Part shown: piece by piece, positions 52,367 through 61,353 of the stretch
Position numbering within the stretch: the stretch's first letter is position 1
Layout of the letters: each line of letters begins with the position of its first letter
Assembly (NCBI RefSeq): GCF_002295115.1
Contig: NZ_NSFV01000006.1
Coordinates: 322,501 to 386,500, forward strand
Length of the DNA: 64,000 nt
Direction: 5' to 3'
Source of the DNA: Mesorhizobium sp. WSM4311
GTDB lineage: Bacteria; Pseudomonadota; Alphaproteobacteria; Rhizobiales; Rhizobiaceae
The notes under the pieces: generated by a model
The model's input: only the letters and a program-made list of their open reading frames with translations
The model's database searches: none
Told to the model about the DNA's origin: nothing
Program-made: the position numbers and the translations under genes

Positions 52367-53092
52367 CTACGACTTCGAGCCGAGCGTCTTGATCGCCTCG
52401 TCGGTGGAAGAATCCGTTTGACGCATCAGCGCGGCGGTGTTCTCGAAGGCGCGCTGGACCATGATCAGGCGGGTCATCTCCAGCACCGGATTGACGTTGG
52501 ATTCTTCGACGAAACCCTGCGCGATACCGACATCGGAGCGGTCGGTGACCGGCTCGGGGGTGCGCGCCGGCACGATGCCGGAATTGCCGTAGCGCACGAA
52601 ATTCTCGCCCGGGTCGAAATTGTAAAGGCCGATCGAGCCGACAAGCTGGTCGTTCTGGCGCAGCGAGCCGTCGGCGCCGGCCTTGGGCGGACCGTTTCGG
52701 GGGTCGAGCTGGATCGGCGCGCCGCCGGCGTCGAGCACCGGATGGCCTTCGATCGACATGAGTTCGCCATTCTCGTTCATCGAGAAGCGGCCGTCGCGCG
52801 TCATGACGGTGCCGGCCGGTGTGTCGATGGCGAACCAGGCGTCACCCTGGATGGCGAAATCGAACGGATTGCCGGTCTCGGTCAGCGAACCGTGGGCGCC
52901 CGAAAGATAGGTCTTGCCCGACGAGGCGAAGGACACCGATTTCTGCCCGGTGCCCGACACCATGTCCTCGAATTTCACGCCGGTGGCGCGAAAGCCGACA
53001 GTGTTGGCGTTGGCGACATTGTCGGCGATGGTGTCGAGCCGGCGTTCGAGCGCCATCTGCGCGGATAGGGCGACGTAGAGACTGTCCTGCAT
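52367..53092 (-). CDS. flgF: Proximal rod protein FlgF
   Basis: A 241-residue rod protein with the motif LYVALSAQMALERRLDTIAD and NVANANTVGFRATGVKFEDM, and the C-terminal EMTRLIMVQRAFENTAALMR. It starts 2 bp after the DUF1217 gene stop and ends 1 bp before the fliI start. Confidence 0.95.
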   Translation of the reverse strand: MQDSLYVALSAQMALERRLDTIADNVANANTVGFRATGVKFEDMVSGTGQKSVSFASSGKTYLSGAHGSLTETGNPFDFAIQGDAWFAIDTPAGTVMTRDGRFSMNENGELMSIEGHPVLDAGGAPIQLDPRNGPPKAGADGSLRQNDQLVGSIGLYNFDPGENFVRYGNSGIVPARTPEPVTDRSDVGIAQGFVEESNVNPVLEMTRLIMVQRAFENTAALMRQTDSSTDEAIKTLGSKS

Positions 53093-53094
53093 GA

Positions 53095-54222
53095 TCAGAA
53101 CTTCAACTTCTGCATGGCCATCATCAGGTCGGTGGAGATGCCCGCCGTGACCGGCTGGGCAAAGAGCACGCTGACTGACGTCACGGCCGTCGAGGTCGGA
53201 TTGTTGATCTCGTACATGCTGGTGAAGCGGGTCAGGAACTTGCCGAGTTTCACGGGGTCGGTGAAATCCGAGATGTCGAGCTTCTGTTCGAAGAGCTGCG
53301 CCTGCTTGTCGATGTCGGCGGTGGCGAAGGAATCGGGGAGCCCGAGCGCGGTGCGCACGACACTGGCAAGGGCCGTATCGGCCAGCACGTCGTACCAGCT
53401 GGTGATGTCGGGCGCCTTGCGCTGGAAGTAAAGCGCCAGCCGCACGCCCTCATTGGTCTTGCCGGCATCCTCCTCCAGCGTCTGGCGCATATACTTGTCG
53501 ACAGTCGGCTGCTGCGCCGGATTGATGGTGGTTGCGGCTTCGCCGTACTGCTCGAAGTTGAAGGCCGAGGCCAATGCCGCGTAGGCCGGGTTCGTCTGCT
53601 TGTTGGCGACGCTGTTGGGGTCGCGCACGCCACCCTGCAGAACCTGTTTGATGAGGTCCTTATTCTCCGTCGCCGAATCGAGACCGAACGCGGCCAGCGC
53701 GTAGGTGTAGAGCCGGCTGTTCGACATCAGGTCGTCGACCGATTTCACCTTGGTGATGTTGGCGAGGTAGTAGGTCGTCTCGCCCTTCACATAGTCCGAA
53801 TTCGGATCAAGGCCGGCGATCGTCGCCTGCGTGGCGTAATTCTTCGTCACCAGCTGCTGCGCCTTGTTGTAGATGGTGGCGTTGGCGCCATTGGCGGCGA
53901 AGTTGAAGGCGCTGACGAACTGGGCGTAGCGCTTGTCGGTCAACTTGTTGGCGAAACTGTTAGGGTCGGTGACGCCTTCCTTGAGCGCCTTGACCATGAA
54001 GGCCTTGGCGTAGTCCATGTCCTCCAGCCCGTAGGCCTTCATGGCATATTTGAACAGCCGGTCATTTTTGACGAAATCGTCGATCGATTTCACCTTGGTT
54101 ATGTTGGCCAGGTAATATTTGGTATCGCGATCGACAGTCGGCTGCTGCTCGATGCGGTCGATCGACTTGTTGATGTCCCTGGTGATCAACTGGTAGCTGG
54201 TAAAGGTATTGAGCAACGTCAT
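53095..54222 (-). CDS. DUF1217 flagellar-locus protein with internal repeats
   Basis: A 375-residue protein of the DUF1217 family, which occurs in alphaproteobacterial flagellar loci between motA and flgF. It contains two repeats of about 110 residues: YYLANITKVKSIDDFVKNDR and YYLANITKVKSVDDLMSNSR start each unit, and each ends near DPNSFANK or DPNSVANK and SAFNF. A third, divergent copy covers the rest. No signal peptide or membrane span is seen. It is the first gene of the long minus-strand operon, divergent from motA. Function unknown. Confidence 0.85.
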   Translation of the reverse strand: MTLLNTFTSYQLITRDINKSIDRIEQQPTVDRDTKYYLANITKVKSIDDFVKNDRLFKYAMKAYGLEDMDYAKAFMVKALKEGVTDPNSFANKLTDKRYAQFVSAFNFAANGANATIYNKAQQLVTKNYATQATIAGLDPNSDYVKGETTYYLANITKVKSVDDLMSNSRLYTYALAAFGLDSATENKDLIKQVLQGGVRDPNSVANKQTNPAYAALASAFNFEQYGEAATTINPAQQPTVDKYMRQTLEEDAGKTNEGVRLALYFQRKAPDITSWYDVLADTALASVVRTALGLPDSFATADIDKQAQLFEQKLDISDFTDPVKLGKFLTRFTSMYEINNPTSTAVTSVSVLFAQPVTAGISTDLMMAMQKLKF

Positions 54223-54378
54223 GCCTCCGGCCGAAGCTTAGTGTCGCGACAGTAACCTCACTTCCTTGCGCGAAACTGAATCGCCCAACATTCGGTTCCG
54301 TGGCGGCCCGGATTCAAGCCTCACACAAGGCACGGGGACTATCCCTTGGATCTGTCGTGAAATGCGGAAGGACCTGTC
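54223..54378. promoter_or_regulatory. Divergent promoter region between motA and the DUF1217 gene
   Basis: This 156-bp gap lies between the two major flagellar operons and should contain both promoters, controlled by Rem in the rhizobial model. No clear palindrome or named promoter element was recognised by eye. Confidence 0.5.
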
Positions 54379-55254
54379 GTGGGCATTCTGATTGGACTTG
54401 TGGTGACGCTCGGCTGCGTCCTTGGCGGCTTCATGGCCATGGGCGGGCATCTGCACGTGCTGGTCCAGCCATGGGAAGCCGTGGTCATCTGTGGCGCAGC
54501 ACTGGGCACTTTCCTGGTCGCCAACCCGATGAAGACGGTCAAGGATACCGGCAGGGGTATTATCGAGGCCTTCAAGCAGGCGGTGCCGAAGGAACAGGAT
54601 TACCTGGAAACGCTCGGCGTGCTGCACAGCCTGATGCGCGAATTGCGCTCGAAGTCGCGCAGCGAGGTCGAGGCGCATATCGACAATCCGGAAGAATCAG
54701 CCATCTTCCAGGCCTTTCCGACGGTGCTCAAGAATCACGATCTGATGAATTTCATCTGCGACTACTGCCGCATCATCATCATCGGCAATGCCCGCTCGCA
54801 CGAGATCGAGGCGCTGATGGACGAGGAGATCCAGACCATCAAGTCCGACAAGATGAAGGCCTATCACGCGATGGTCGCGGTCGGCGACGGCCTGCCGGCG
54901 CTGGGCATCGTCGCCGCCGTGCTTGGCGTGGTCAAGGCGATGGGCGCACTCGACCAGTCGCCGGAAATCCTCGGCGGCCTGATCGGCGCGGCGCTTGTCG
55001 GCACCTTCCTCGGCATCTTCCTGTCCTACGCCGTGGTCGGGCCTGTCGCCACCAAGATCAAGACGGTGCGCGAGAAGAAGAACCGCCTCTACATCATCGT
55101 CAAGCAGACGCTGCTCGCCTACATGAACGGCGCGCTGCCGCAGGTGGCGATCGAATTCGGCCGCAAGACCATTTCGTCCTATGAGCGGCCGACCATCGAC
55201 GCCGTCGAGCAGAGCACGATGAACACCGGCAGCGCCGAGAAGAAGGCCGCTTGA
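54379..55254 (+). CDS. motA: Flagellar stator protein MotA
   Basis: A 291-residue membrane protein with four spans: GILIGLVVTLGCVLGGFMAM at the start, AAVLGVVKAMGALDQSPEIL-like and TFLGIFLSYAVVGPVATKIK near residues 180-225. The large cytoplasmic loop has the charged residues that contact FliG (MRELRSKSRSEVEAHIDNPE). The start is GTG. Its stop overlaps the fliM start. It forms the stator with MotB. Confidence 0.95.
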   Translation: MGILIGLVVTLGCVLGGFMAMGGHLHVLVQPWEAVVICGAALGTFLVANPMKTVKDTGRGIIEAFKQAVPKEQDYLETLGVLHSLMRELRSKSRSEVEAHIDNPEESAIFQAFPTVLKNHDLMNFICDYCRIIIIGNARSHEIEALMDEEIQTIKSDKMKAYHAMVAVGDGLPALGIVAAVLGVVKAMGALDQSPEILGGLIGAALVGTFLGIFLSYAVVGPVATKIKTVREKKNRLYIIVKQTLLAYMNGALPQVAIEFGRKTISSYERPTIDAVEQSTMNTGSAEKKAA

Positions 55255-56234
55255 GCGATGCACGACAGATCGGTGCCGACACGGTCATGACCAGCCCAGG
55301 CAGCCCTGCGCAAGCGCGCTCGCTGATCATCGAGCGCCTGGTCGGCGACAGCGGCGAGGCCGATCAGGTCATCGATGCCGGCCGCGCCATGGCCGAACGC
55401 GCCGTGCCGCTGCTGCAGAAGGGCCTTTCGGGCGAACTCGGCGTTCCCGTCATCGTCGACCTCAAGGCCGTCGAGGTCAGCCGCGTCCCCGAGGCGCGTT
55501 CGCGCGCCGGCGACAATTTCGCCATGACAGTCGTTGGTTCGCCTGCATCCTCGGATGCGATGACGCTCGTCATCGACGCTGCCGCGATCGCGATCATGGT
55601 CTCGACGCTGTTTGGCGGCGATCCGGATATGCCGGCGTCGCCGATCGAGCGCGACCTGTCGCCGATCGAGGCTGATGTCTCGACCATGGTGTTCCAGGAG
55701 GTGGCGCAGGCGCTGAACGGATCCGGGCGGCGCTCGCTCGACCTACGGCTGCCCGTGCCGCGGGCGATGTCGGGTACCGAGGCGAAACGGCATGTGCTGC
55801 GCGACGGTGCCGCCATCCGCATCGTCCTTGGCATCTCGACGCCGGTCGACAGCGGCTCCATCACGGTGACGATGCCGCAGCGTGTCGTCCTTGCCGGCCG
55901 CGACGGCACCACCGGCATCGGCGAGGACGATCATGGCACCAGTTGGCGCGCACGCTTTTCGGAAGAGGTGATGCGCTCGACGGTGGCGCTCGAAGCCACC
56001 ATGCCGCTGACGCGGCTGACGCTTGGCGACCTTGCCAATCTCCAAGTGGGCCAGGTCATCGACTTCGACGAAACGGCGCAGTCACGGGCTCGCCTCAGCG
56101 CGCGCGGCCAGACGCTGTTCGTATGCGAGTTCGGCAAACTGGGGCAGAATTACACCGTCCGAATCAAGCATCCCTTCGATGCCGGGCAGGATTTCATCGA
56201 TGGGCTCATGCCGGCTGGTGCCGGGCGCGCCTGA
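55251..56234 (+). CDS. fliM: Flagellar motor switch protein FliM
   Basis: A 327-residue switch protein. The middle CheC-like domain (residues about 60-230) and a C-terminal SpoA domain (about 250-320, RLTLGDLANLQVGQVIDFDE) are visible. The N-terminal CheY-binding peptide typical of enteric FliM is weak. The best start is TTG 55251, overlapping the motA stop with AAGAAGG upstream; ATG 55287 is an alternative. The gene is followed by fliN after 17 bp. Confidence 0.88.
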   Translation: MSDARQIGADTVMTSPGSPAQARSLIIERLVGDSGEADQVIDAGRAMAERAVPLLQKGLSGELGVPVIVDLKAVEVSRVPEARSRAGDNFAMTVVGSPASSDAMTLVIDAAAIAIMVSTLFGGDPDMPASPIERDLSPIEADVSTMVFQEVAQALNGSGRRSLDLRLPVPRAMSGTEAKRHVLRDGAAIRIVLGISTPVDSGSITVTMPQRVVLAGRDGTTGIGEDDHGTSWRARFSEEVMRSTVALEATMPLTRLTLGDLANLQVGQVIDFDETAQSRARLSARGQTLFVCEFGKLGQNYTVRIKHPFDAGQDFIDGLMPAGAGRA

Positions 56235-56251
56235 GCTTTTGGAGACGATTC

Positions 56252-56638
56252 ATGGCCAAGACCAAAGTGGAAGCAGAACTCGACCAGCCGGACGAGCAGC
56301 TCGACCGCGCCATCGAAGAATTGCGTGGGGTCCTGCATGAAGAGGAGCAACGCCCAGATGCGGCTTTCAGGGCCGCCGCAGGCGCCAATTCGAACGTCAT
56401 CATGAACATCCCCGTCGATGTCCAGATCATCCTGGGAAGCACCGAGATGGCGGTGGCCGACCTGATGGCGCTGCAGAAGGGCTCCACGGTTGCACTCAAC
56501 CGCCGCATTGGCGAGCCGGTCGACGTCGTGGTCAATGGCCGCAAGATCGCCCGCGGCGAGATCACGGTGCTCGAAAGCGATCCCTCGCGCTTCGGCATCA
56601 GGCTGACCGAAATCATCGCCGGCACGAAGGGCGCCTAG
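56252..56638 (+). CDS. fliN: Flagellar motor switch protein FliN
   Basis: A 128-residue protein with a charged N-terminal tail and a C-terminal SpoA domain (NIPVDVQIILGSTEMAVADL, then GEPVDVVVNGRKIARGEITV). FliN forms the base of the C ring with FliM and FliG. The ATG at 56252 has GGAG upstream. Confidence 0.95.
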   Translation: MAKTKVEAELDQPDEQLDRAIEELRGVLHEEEQRPDAAFRAAAGANSNVIMNIPVDVQIILGSTEMAVADLMALQKGSTVALNRRIGEPVDVVVNGRKIARGEITVLESDPSRFGIRLTEIIAGTKGA

Positions 56639-56684
56639 ACATGGCTGGTGGGGCTTGCCGGTTGCAGCGGAGGCGAGAGGCAGC

Positions 56685-57695
56685 ATGACGCCGCTGACGA
56701 CCCTGACGCGCGCGCAGAAGGCGGCCGCCATATTGGTGGCGATGGGCAAGCCGTCCGCCAGCCGCCTGTTGAAATTCTTCAAGCAGGAAGAGCTGAAGGC
56801 GCTGATCGACGGCGCCCGGCTGCTCAGGACCATTCCGCAGAGCGATCTCGAGCGCATCGTCGCCGAGTTCGAGGCCGAGTTCACCGAGGGTGCCGGCCTG
56901 CTCGATTCCGCCGACAGGATGGATACCATCCTCAACGAATCGCTGTCGCCTGAAGAAATGAACGCCATCATGGGCAACAAGAAGCCGGAGGCGGCACCCG
57001 AAGGGCCGCCACCGATCTGGCCCGATCTCGAAAAACTCGAACCTTCGCGGCTGGGCACCTTCCTCGCCGGCGAACATCCGCAGACGGCGGCCATGGTGCT
57101 GTCGAAGCTTGCGCCGCAGGCGGCGGCGAGCGTGCTTTTGACGCTGACGAAGGAGATGCGTGGCGAAATCATCAAGCGCATGGTGACGATGGCCAATGTT
57201 CCGGCCGCGGCCACCAGGATCGTCGAGAACCGGTTGCGCACCAGCGTGCTTTCGGAAACCTCGACCAAGGACACTTCGGCCGGGCAGGCGCGCGTCGCCA
57301 GCGTGCTCAACGAGCTGGACAAGCCGCTGCTCGAGGAGGTCATGCAGGACCTGGAAGCCGCCGGCACGCCCGACCTCGACGGTGTGCGGGCTAGGCTTTT
57401 TGCCTTCGACGACCTGCCGCTGCTCACCCAGAAGGCACGCGTCCTTCTGTTCGACGGACTGTCGACCGAGCTTGTCACGCTGGCGCTGCGCGGCACATCG
57501 GCGGCACTCGCCGAAGCGGTGCTCTCGGCAATCGGCGCGCGGTCGCGGCGCATGATCGAAGCCGAACTTGGACAGGGGTCGGAGGGGGTTCCGGCCGCCG
57601 ACATACTGGCGGCGCGCAAGACCATCGTGACGACGACGATCCGGCTGTCGCGCGAGGGCGCATTCGAACTTCCCGCGACGCAGAACGCCGCCTAA
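56685..57695 (+). CDS. fliG: Flagellar motor switch protein FliG
   Basis: A 336-residue FliG. The N-terminal domain (TLTRAQKAAAILVAMGKPSA) binds FliF. The middle domain has EHPQTAAMVLSKLAPQAAAS, the family EHPQ block. The C-terminal torque helix contains GTSAALAEAVLSAIGARSRR. The ATG at 56685 follows AGGCGAGAGG. It starts 46 bp after fliN. Confidence 0.95.
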   Translation: MTPLTTLTRAQKAAAILVAMGKPSASRLLKFFKQEELKALIDGARLLRTIPQSDLERIVAEFEAEFTEGAGLLDSADRMDTILNESLSPEEMNAIMGNKKPEAAPEGPPPIWPDLEKLEPSRLGTFLAGEHPQTAAMVLSKLAPQAAASVLLTLTKEMRGEIIKRMVTMANVPAAATRIVENRLRTSVLSETSTKDTSAGQARVASVLNELDKPLLEEVMQDLEAAGTPDLDGVRARLFAFDDLPLLTQKARVLLFDGLSTELVTLALRGTSAALAEAVLSAIGARSRRMIEAELGQGSEGVPAADILAARKTIVTTTIRLSREGAFELPATQNAA

Positions 57696-57698
57696 GGC

Positions 57699-58781
57699 AT
57701 GTCCGACGCCGCCGACAAGGACTCAAAAACCGAAGAGGCGACGGAAAAGAAAGTCCGCGACACCATCGAACAGGGCAAGCTGCCCCATTCCAGGGAAACC
57801 GCGATCCTCGCCTCCTTCGTCGCCATACTGGTGTTCACCGTCTTCTATGCCAAGGACGCCGTCATCAACCTCGGCATGTTCCTGTCGATGTTCCTCGAGA
57901 AGCCCGAGGCCTGGCCGATGAACACCGAGACCGATGTCATCGATCTCTACAAGATCGTCATGCTGGAAGTTGGCCGCGCGGTCGTCAGCCTGCTGGTGCT
58001 TTTGACCGTCGCCGGCATCGGCGCCTCGGTGCTCCAGAACATGCCGCAATTCGTCGGCGAGCGGATCAGGCCGCAGCTGTCGCGCATTTCGATCACCAAG
58101 GGCTGGAACCGGATGTTCGGTGCCCAGGGCTGGGTCGAGTTCCTGAAATCCCTGGCAAAGGTCGGCTTCGCCATTGCCGTGCTCACCTTCACGCTGTCGG
58201 AGGATCATCGCAAGCTGCTTGCCGGCATGATCACCAATCCGGTTGCTTTCGGCCTCGTCATCCGCGGCATCGCGGTCGACATATTGGTGGCGATCGTCTT
58301 CGTCATGGGGCTGATCGCGGCGATCGACATCGTCTGGTCTCGCTTCCATTGGAAGCAGGACCTGCGCATGACCAAGCAGGAGGTGAAGGACGAGTTCAAG
58401 CAGTCCGAAGGCGACCCGATCGTCAAGTCGCGGCTGCGCTCGCTGGCACGCGACCGCGCGCGCAAGCGGATGATGACGGCGGTGCCGCGCGCGACGCTGA
58501 TCATCGCCAACCCGACCCACTTCTCGATCGCGTTGAAATATGTGCGCGACGAGGATTCGGCGCCGCTCGTGGTGGCCAAGGGGCAGGATCTGGTGGCGTT
58601 GAAAATCCGCGAGATCGCGAAGGAGCACAACATTCCGATCTTCGAGGACGTGACGCTCGCCCGCTCCATGTACAAGCAAGTTTCGGTCGATAATGTGATC
58701 CCGTCGCAATTCTACCAGGCCGTCGCCGAACTGGTGCGGATCGTGTACTCGAAAAAGGCTGAGCGCAGACAGACTTCATGA
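57699..58781 (+). CDS. flhB: Flagellar export protein FlhB
   Basis: A 360-residue protein with four spans and a cytoplasmic C-terminal domain. The autocleavage site NPTH is present in IIANPTHFSIALKYV near residue 270. The N-terminus is DKDSKTEEATEKKVRDTIEQ. FlhB cleavage switches export from rod/hook to filament substrates. It starts 3 bp after fliG and overlaps the next gene by 4 bp. Confidence 0.96.
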   Translation: MSDAADKDSKTEEATEKKVRDTIEQGKLPHSRETAILASFVAILVFTVFYAKDAVINLGMFLSMFLEKPEAWPMNTETDVIDLYKIVMLEVGRAVVSLLVLLTVAGIGASVLQNMPQFVGERIRPQLSRISITKGWNRMFGAQGWVEFLKSLAKVGFAIAVLTFTLSEDHRKLLAGMITNPVAFGLVIRGIAVDILVAIVFVMGLIAAIDIVWSRFHWKQDLRMTKQEVKDEFKQSEGDPIVKSRLRSLARDRARKRMMTAVPRATLIIANPTHFSIALKYVRDEDSAPLVVAKGQDLVALKIREIAKEHNIPIFEDVTLARSMYKQVSVDNVIPSQFYQAVAELVRIVYSKKAERRQTS

Positions 58782-59212
58782 ACCGCCAACCACACGCAAA
58801 ATCCCGCGAGATCATCGTCGCCAGCGCCATCGAGCAGGTGGTCGGCGAACTGAGATTGATCGATGTCGCCGACTACATCGCCTTCATCCGGCTGGAGCAT
58901 TTCGCCTGCCTTTCGGATCTGGTCGATTCAGCGGTGGAGCTGTTCTTCATGCCGGGCACGCTCAAACTCGGTCATGGCGGCGAGGCGCATGTCGACTGGA
59001 GCGGCAGTCCGCGCATCGTGCTCGACCTGGAGCTCAGGCCACCCGGTGTGACCGTCTATTTCCAGCTGACGCTGAGCGAGGCCGGCAATTCGGTCGTGGT
59101 CAATTATGTGTCGTTCGAAAAGCCCGGCGAGGACCCCGAGCACAATACGGCGCTGCTGGAGGCGGTGATCGAACAGGCCCGGATCCGCAAGGTCGAGCCT
59201 ATGGCGTTCTGA
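58778..59212 (+). CDS. Flagellar-locus protein of unknown function
   Basis: A 144-residue soluble protein overlapping the flhB stop by 4 bp (ATGA), so it is translated with that operon. I see no signal peptide, span or named domain. It has an alternating hydrophobic beta-rich core (RIVLDLELRPPGVTVYFQLT, then VVVNYVSFEKPGE). Rhizobial loci carry an unnamed gene at this place. It may be a FlhB/FliG-linked accessory. Confidence 0.75.
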   Translation: MNRQPHAKSREIIVASAIEQVVGELRLIDVADYIAFIRLEHFACLSDLVDSAVELFFMPGTLKLGHGGEAHVDWSGSPRIVLDLELRPPGVTVYFQLTLSEAGNSVVVNYVSFEKPGEDPEHNTALLEAVIEQARIRKVEPMAF

Positions 59213-59223
59213 GGTCCGTTGAT

Positions 59224-59341
59224 ATTCAGGTGAGGCCGGCCTGCAAATGGCTGACACCTGCGCTTCCGGTGCTCACGTACGAAAAGTGCGCTCCGCTCCG
59301 GTTCTCGGTATCAACCATTTTCGACTCGGCCTGACCTGAAT
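59224..59341. repeat. Long-spaced inverted repeat between convergent genes
   Basis: The arms ATTCAGGTGAGGCC (59224-59237) and GGCCTGACCTGAAT (59328-59341) pair at 13 of 14 positions across a 90-bp spacer, filling most of the gap between the convergent flhB-operon end and visR end. It could act as a two-way terminator/structured RNA or mark a repeat pair. No T-run is evident. Confidence 0.5.
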
Positions 59342-59371
59342 CTCAACAAACCTAAGCGGCTCATCGTTTGG

Positions 59372-60142
59372 TTACTCGATCAGGCCCAACCGCAGCGCCT
59401 TGGCGACCGCCTGGTTGCGGTTGACGGCGTTGAGCTTCTGCGTCGACTGGGTCAGGTACTGGTTGGCGGTATGCACCGACAGCTTCAGGAGCCGCGCGAT
59501 CTCCTCGCTGGTGTTGCCGTTGGCGGTCAGCTTCAGGCATTCGAGTTCGCGCTTGGAGATGGCTCGCATCCTGCCGGCATCGCTCGGACGGATGCGCGCG
59601 ACAGCGGCGAACAGGGAAAAGCAGCGGGCGTGGATTTCGTAGAGCATATCCTGCGGCAGCGCGATCTCCGATCCCAGGAAGACGACAAGGCCACACTGAC
59701 CGCGATCGGCGTGGACGGGAAAGGCAATGCCGCTGGTGCCGGGCGCCAGGGGGGATATCTGCGCGGTCCAGGCAAGCTTGCCGAACATTTCGGCCATGGC
59801 CTCGACGCCGTCATCCGTCCACCAGCGTGGCTCCGTCGAGTTGTGGGTGTGGCGCACGATCTCCTCGCCATTGGCGCCCGAGATGAACTTCGTCGCCAGG
59901 GCAATGCCGGGATAGTCGGAATCGAAGCACGGCACCAGCCGCGCCCGTTCCGGGGACGGGCTGACGAAGTATAGGCCGAAGGCCGAGGCGTTGATGTCGA
60001 CCGATACCCAGCGACAGCGGCGCACGGCATCGGGAATGGTGACGGCGTGATGTGTCTCGGAACTGAGCGAGAAGGCGCCGAAGGGGCTGCGCTGCTCGTT
60101 GAAAAGGGCCTCCGCGGCGTCCTTGATGTCGGCGTGTTTCAA
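59372..60142 (-). CDS. visR: LuxR-family motility regulator VisR
   Basis: A 256-residue regulator with an N-terminal ligand-binding-like domain and a C-terminal LuxR helix-turn-helix (SKRELECLKLTANGNTSEEI, then ARLLKLSVHTANQYLTQSTQ). VisN and VisR act together in Sinorhizobium as the top activator of motility, switching on rem. The start overlaps the visN stop by 4 bp. Its place next to flhB matches rhizobial loci. Confidence 0.88.
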   Translation of the reverse strand: MKHADIKDAAEALFNEQRSPFGAFSLSSETHHAVTIPDAVRRCRWVSVDINASAFGLYFVSPSPERARLVPCFDSDYPGIALATKFISGANGEEIVRHTHNSTEPRWWTDDGVEAMAEMFGKLAWTAQISPLAPGTSGIAFPVHADRGQCGLVVFLGSEIALPQDMLYEIHARCFSLFAAVARIRPSDAGRMRAISKRELECLKLTANGNTSEEIARLLKLSVHTANQYLTQSTQKLNAVNRNQAVAKALRLGLIE

Positions 60143-60849
60143 ATGATGCCGCTCCTGATCGCCGTGGCGATGGCCATCGCGCGGTTGCTGGCCGCGAATT
60201 TCTGGATGGCGTGGGTGATGTAGCTGTTGACGGTGTTGGAGGAGACGCCAAGGATGACCGCCACCTCATCGGTGGTCTTGCCTTCCGAGACCCAGAACAG
60301 GCATTCGCGTTCGCGATCGGACAGCGGATCCTGCATGGCGGCGGCGGCGATCAGCTGCGGGATATGCGAGAGAGCGTAGCAGCATTTCAACTGCGCCTTC
60401 ATCAGCGCCGGCTGGTCGATATGGCCTGCTGTCGCCGCCGAGAACAGGGCGAACAGACGCTGGCGGCCGACATTCAGCCGCAGCGAATAGATCTCGGCAT
60501 GGCCGAGCACGTCGAGCAGGCGGGCCTCTTCGCCGGAGACCAGCCCGTCGGCATCGGGCGCCTGCGCGGCCACCAGTGGTCTAGGCCGGATGCCGGGCGC
60601 GACCGTGAGGGCCCCTTGGGCAAGGCTGGCGATCAGCCGCTTGCCGATCAGTTCGATGGCGTCGAAGATCCAGTTCGAGGAGACAATGCGCGCGTCATTG
60701 CGGTCCTGGTCGTGGACGATGGCGACCAGCATGTAGCTGTCGGCGCCGATCTCGGCGGTCAGCTCCATGAAGAAGCTGGTCAGATCGCCGCGCGACGTCA
60801 GGCGCGAGCCCAATGTGTCGGATTGAAGAAGCGCGGCGGAACTGCTCAT
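60139..60849 (-). CDS. visN: LuxR-family motility regulator VisN
   Basis: A regulator of about 236 residues, with a C-terminal LuxR helix-turn-helix (LSDRERECLFWVSEGKTTDE, then VAVILGVSSNTVNSYITHAI) and an N-terminal sensor-like domain. It precedes visR and should act as VisN-VisR heteromer. The start is uncertain: ATG 60849 is chosen because the 29 residues from the upstream ATG at 60936 look non-coding; ribosome sites are weak for both. Confidence 0.85.
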   Translation of the reverse strand: MSSSAALLQSDTLGSRLTSRGDLTSFFMELTAEIGADSYMLVAIVHDQDRNDARIVSSNWIFDAIELIGKRLIASLAQGALTVAPGIRPRPLVAAQAPDADGLVSGEEARLLDVLGHAEIYSLRLNVGRQRLFALFSAATAGHIDQPALMKAQLKCCYALSHIPQLIAAAAMQDPLSDRERECLFWVSEGKTTDEVAVILGVSSNTVNSYITHAIQKFAASNRAMAIATAIRSGII

Positions 60850-61353
60850 TTGCTGCTTTTGGCCGGAATCGTTTCTGCCGTCCGGATGCTGGAGGCCAGC
60901 CGCCGAACCCGAAAACGCGTTACTTTTACGAGACACACACGAGGCGCGGGGTCGCGCCCAACCAGACGGAATCCATCAGGGAACGCGAAAACATCCGCGT
61001 CTGGCGCCGGAAAATTCCGGAACGTGAGACTTTGGGTGGTCGCCGCGCCCCCCGAGGACCGGCTGATTCGGGTCTAATCTACCCGCAGATGAATCCGACA
61101 TCAAACGCGATTTGACAAAATCGAATCCGACGGACTCGCGTGCGACTCAGAGGTCGATTTTCGCCGCCTTCGAGCGTGCGAAAATGCCGGGACTGCGCAA
61201 GCGGGCCATATCCGCGCTCGGCCCGATGCGATAGATTCGCAAGTGTCGAAGGGGTGGGCACCTTCGACAAGGGAGTTCGTAGCTGCATTACGGCCGCGGT
61301 CGTTCGCGGCAGTGCCATGCGGGCTCCTGGCATCTTTTGTTTCGGGGGAAACG
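60850..61353. other. Intergenic region upstream of visN
   Basis: This 504-bp gap holds the promoters of visN (minus) and of the TMEM43-like gene (plus). Short open frames inside it (for example 60813-61115 plus) lack ribosome sites and family features. The words GAATCCGAC at 61089 and 61122 repeat once. No terminator or named element was recognised. Confidence 0.5.

Noticed and set aside
60813..61115. A 100-codon plus-strand open frame upstream of the TMEM43-like gene
   Set aside because: It overlaps the visN upstream region, lacks a ribosome site and shows a random-like composition.
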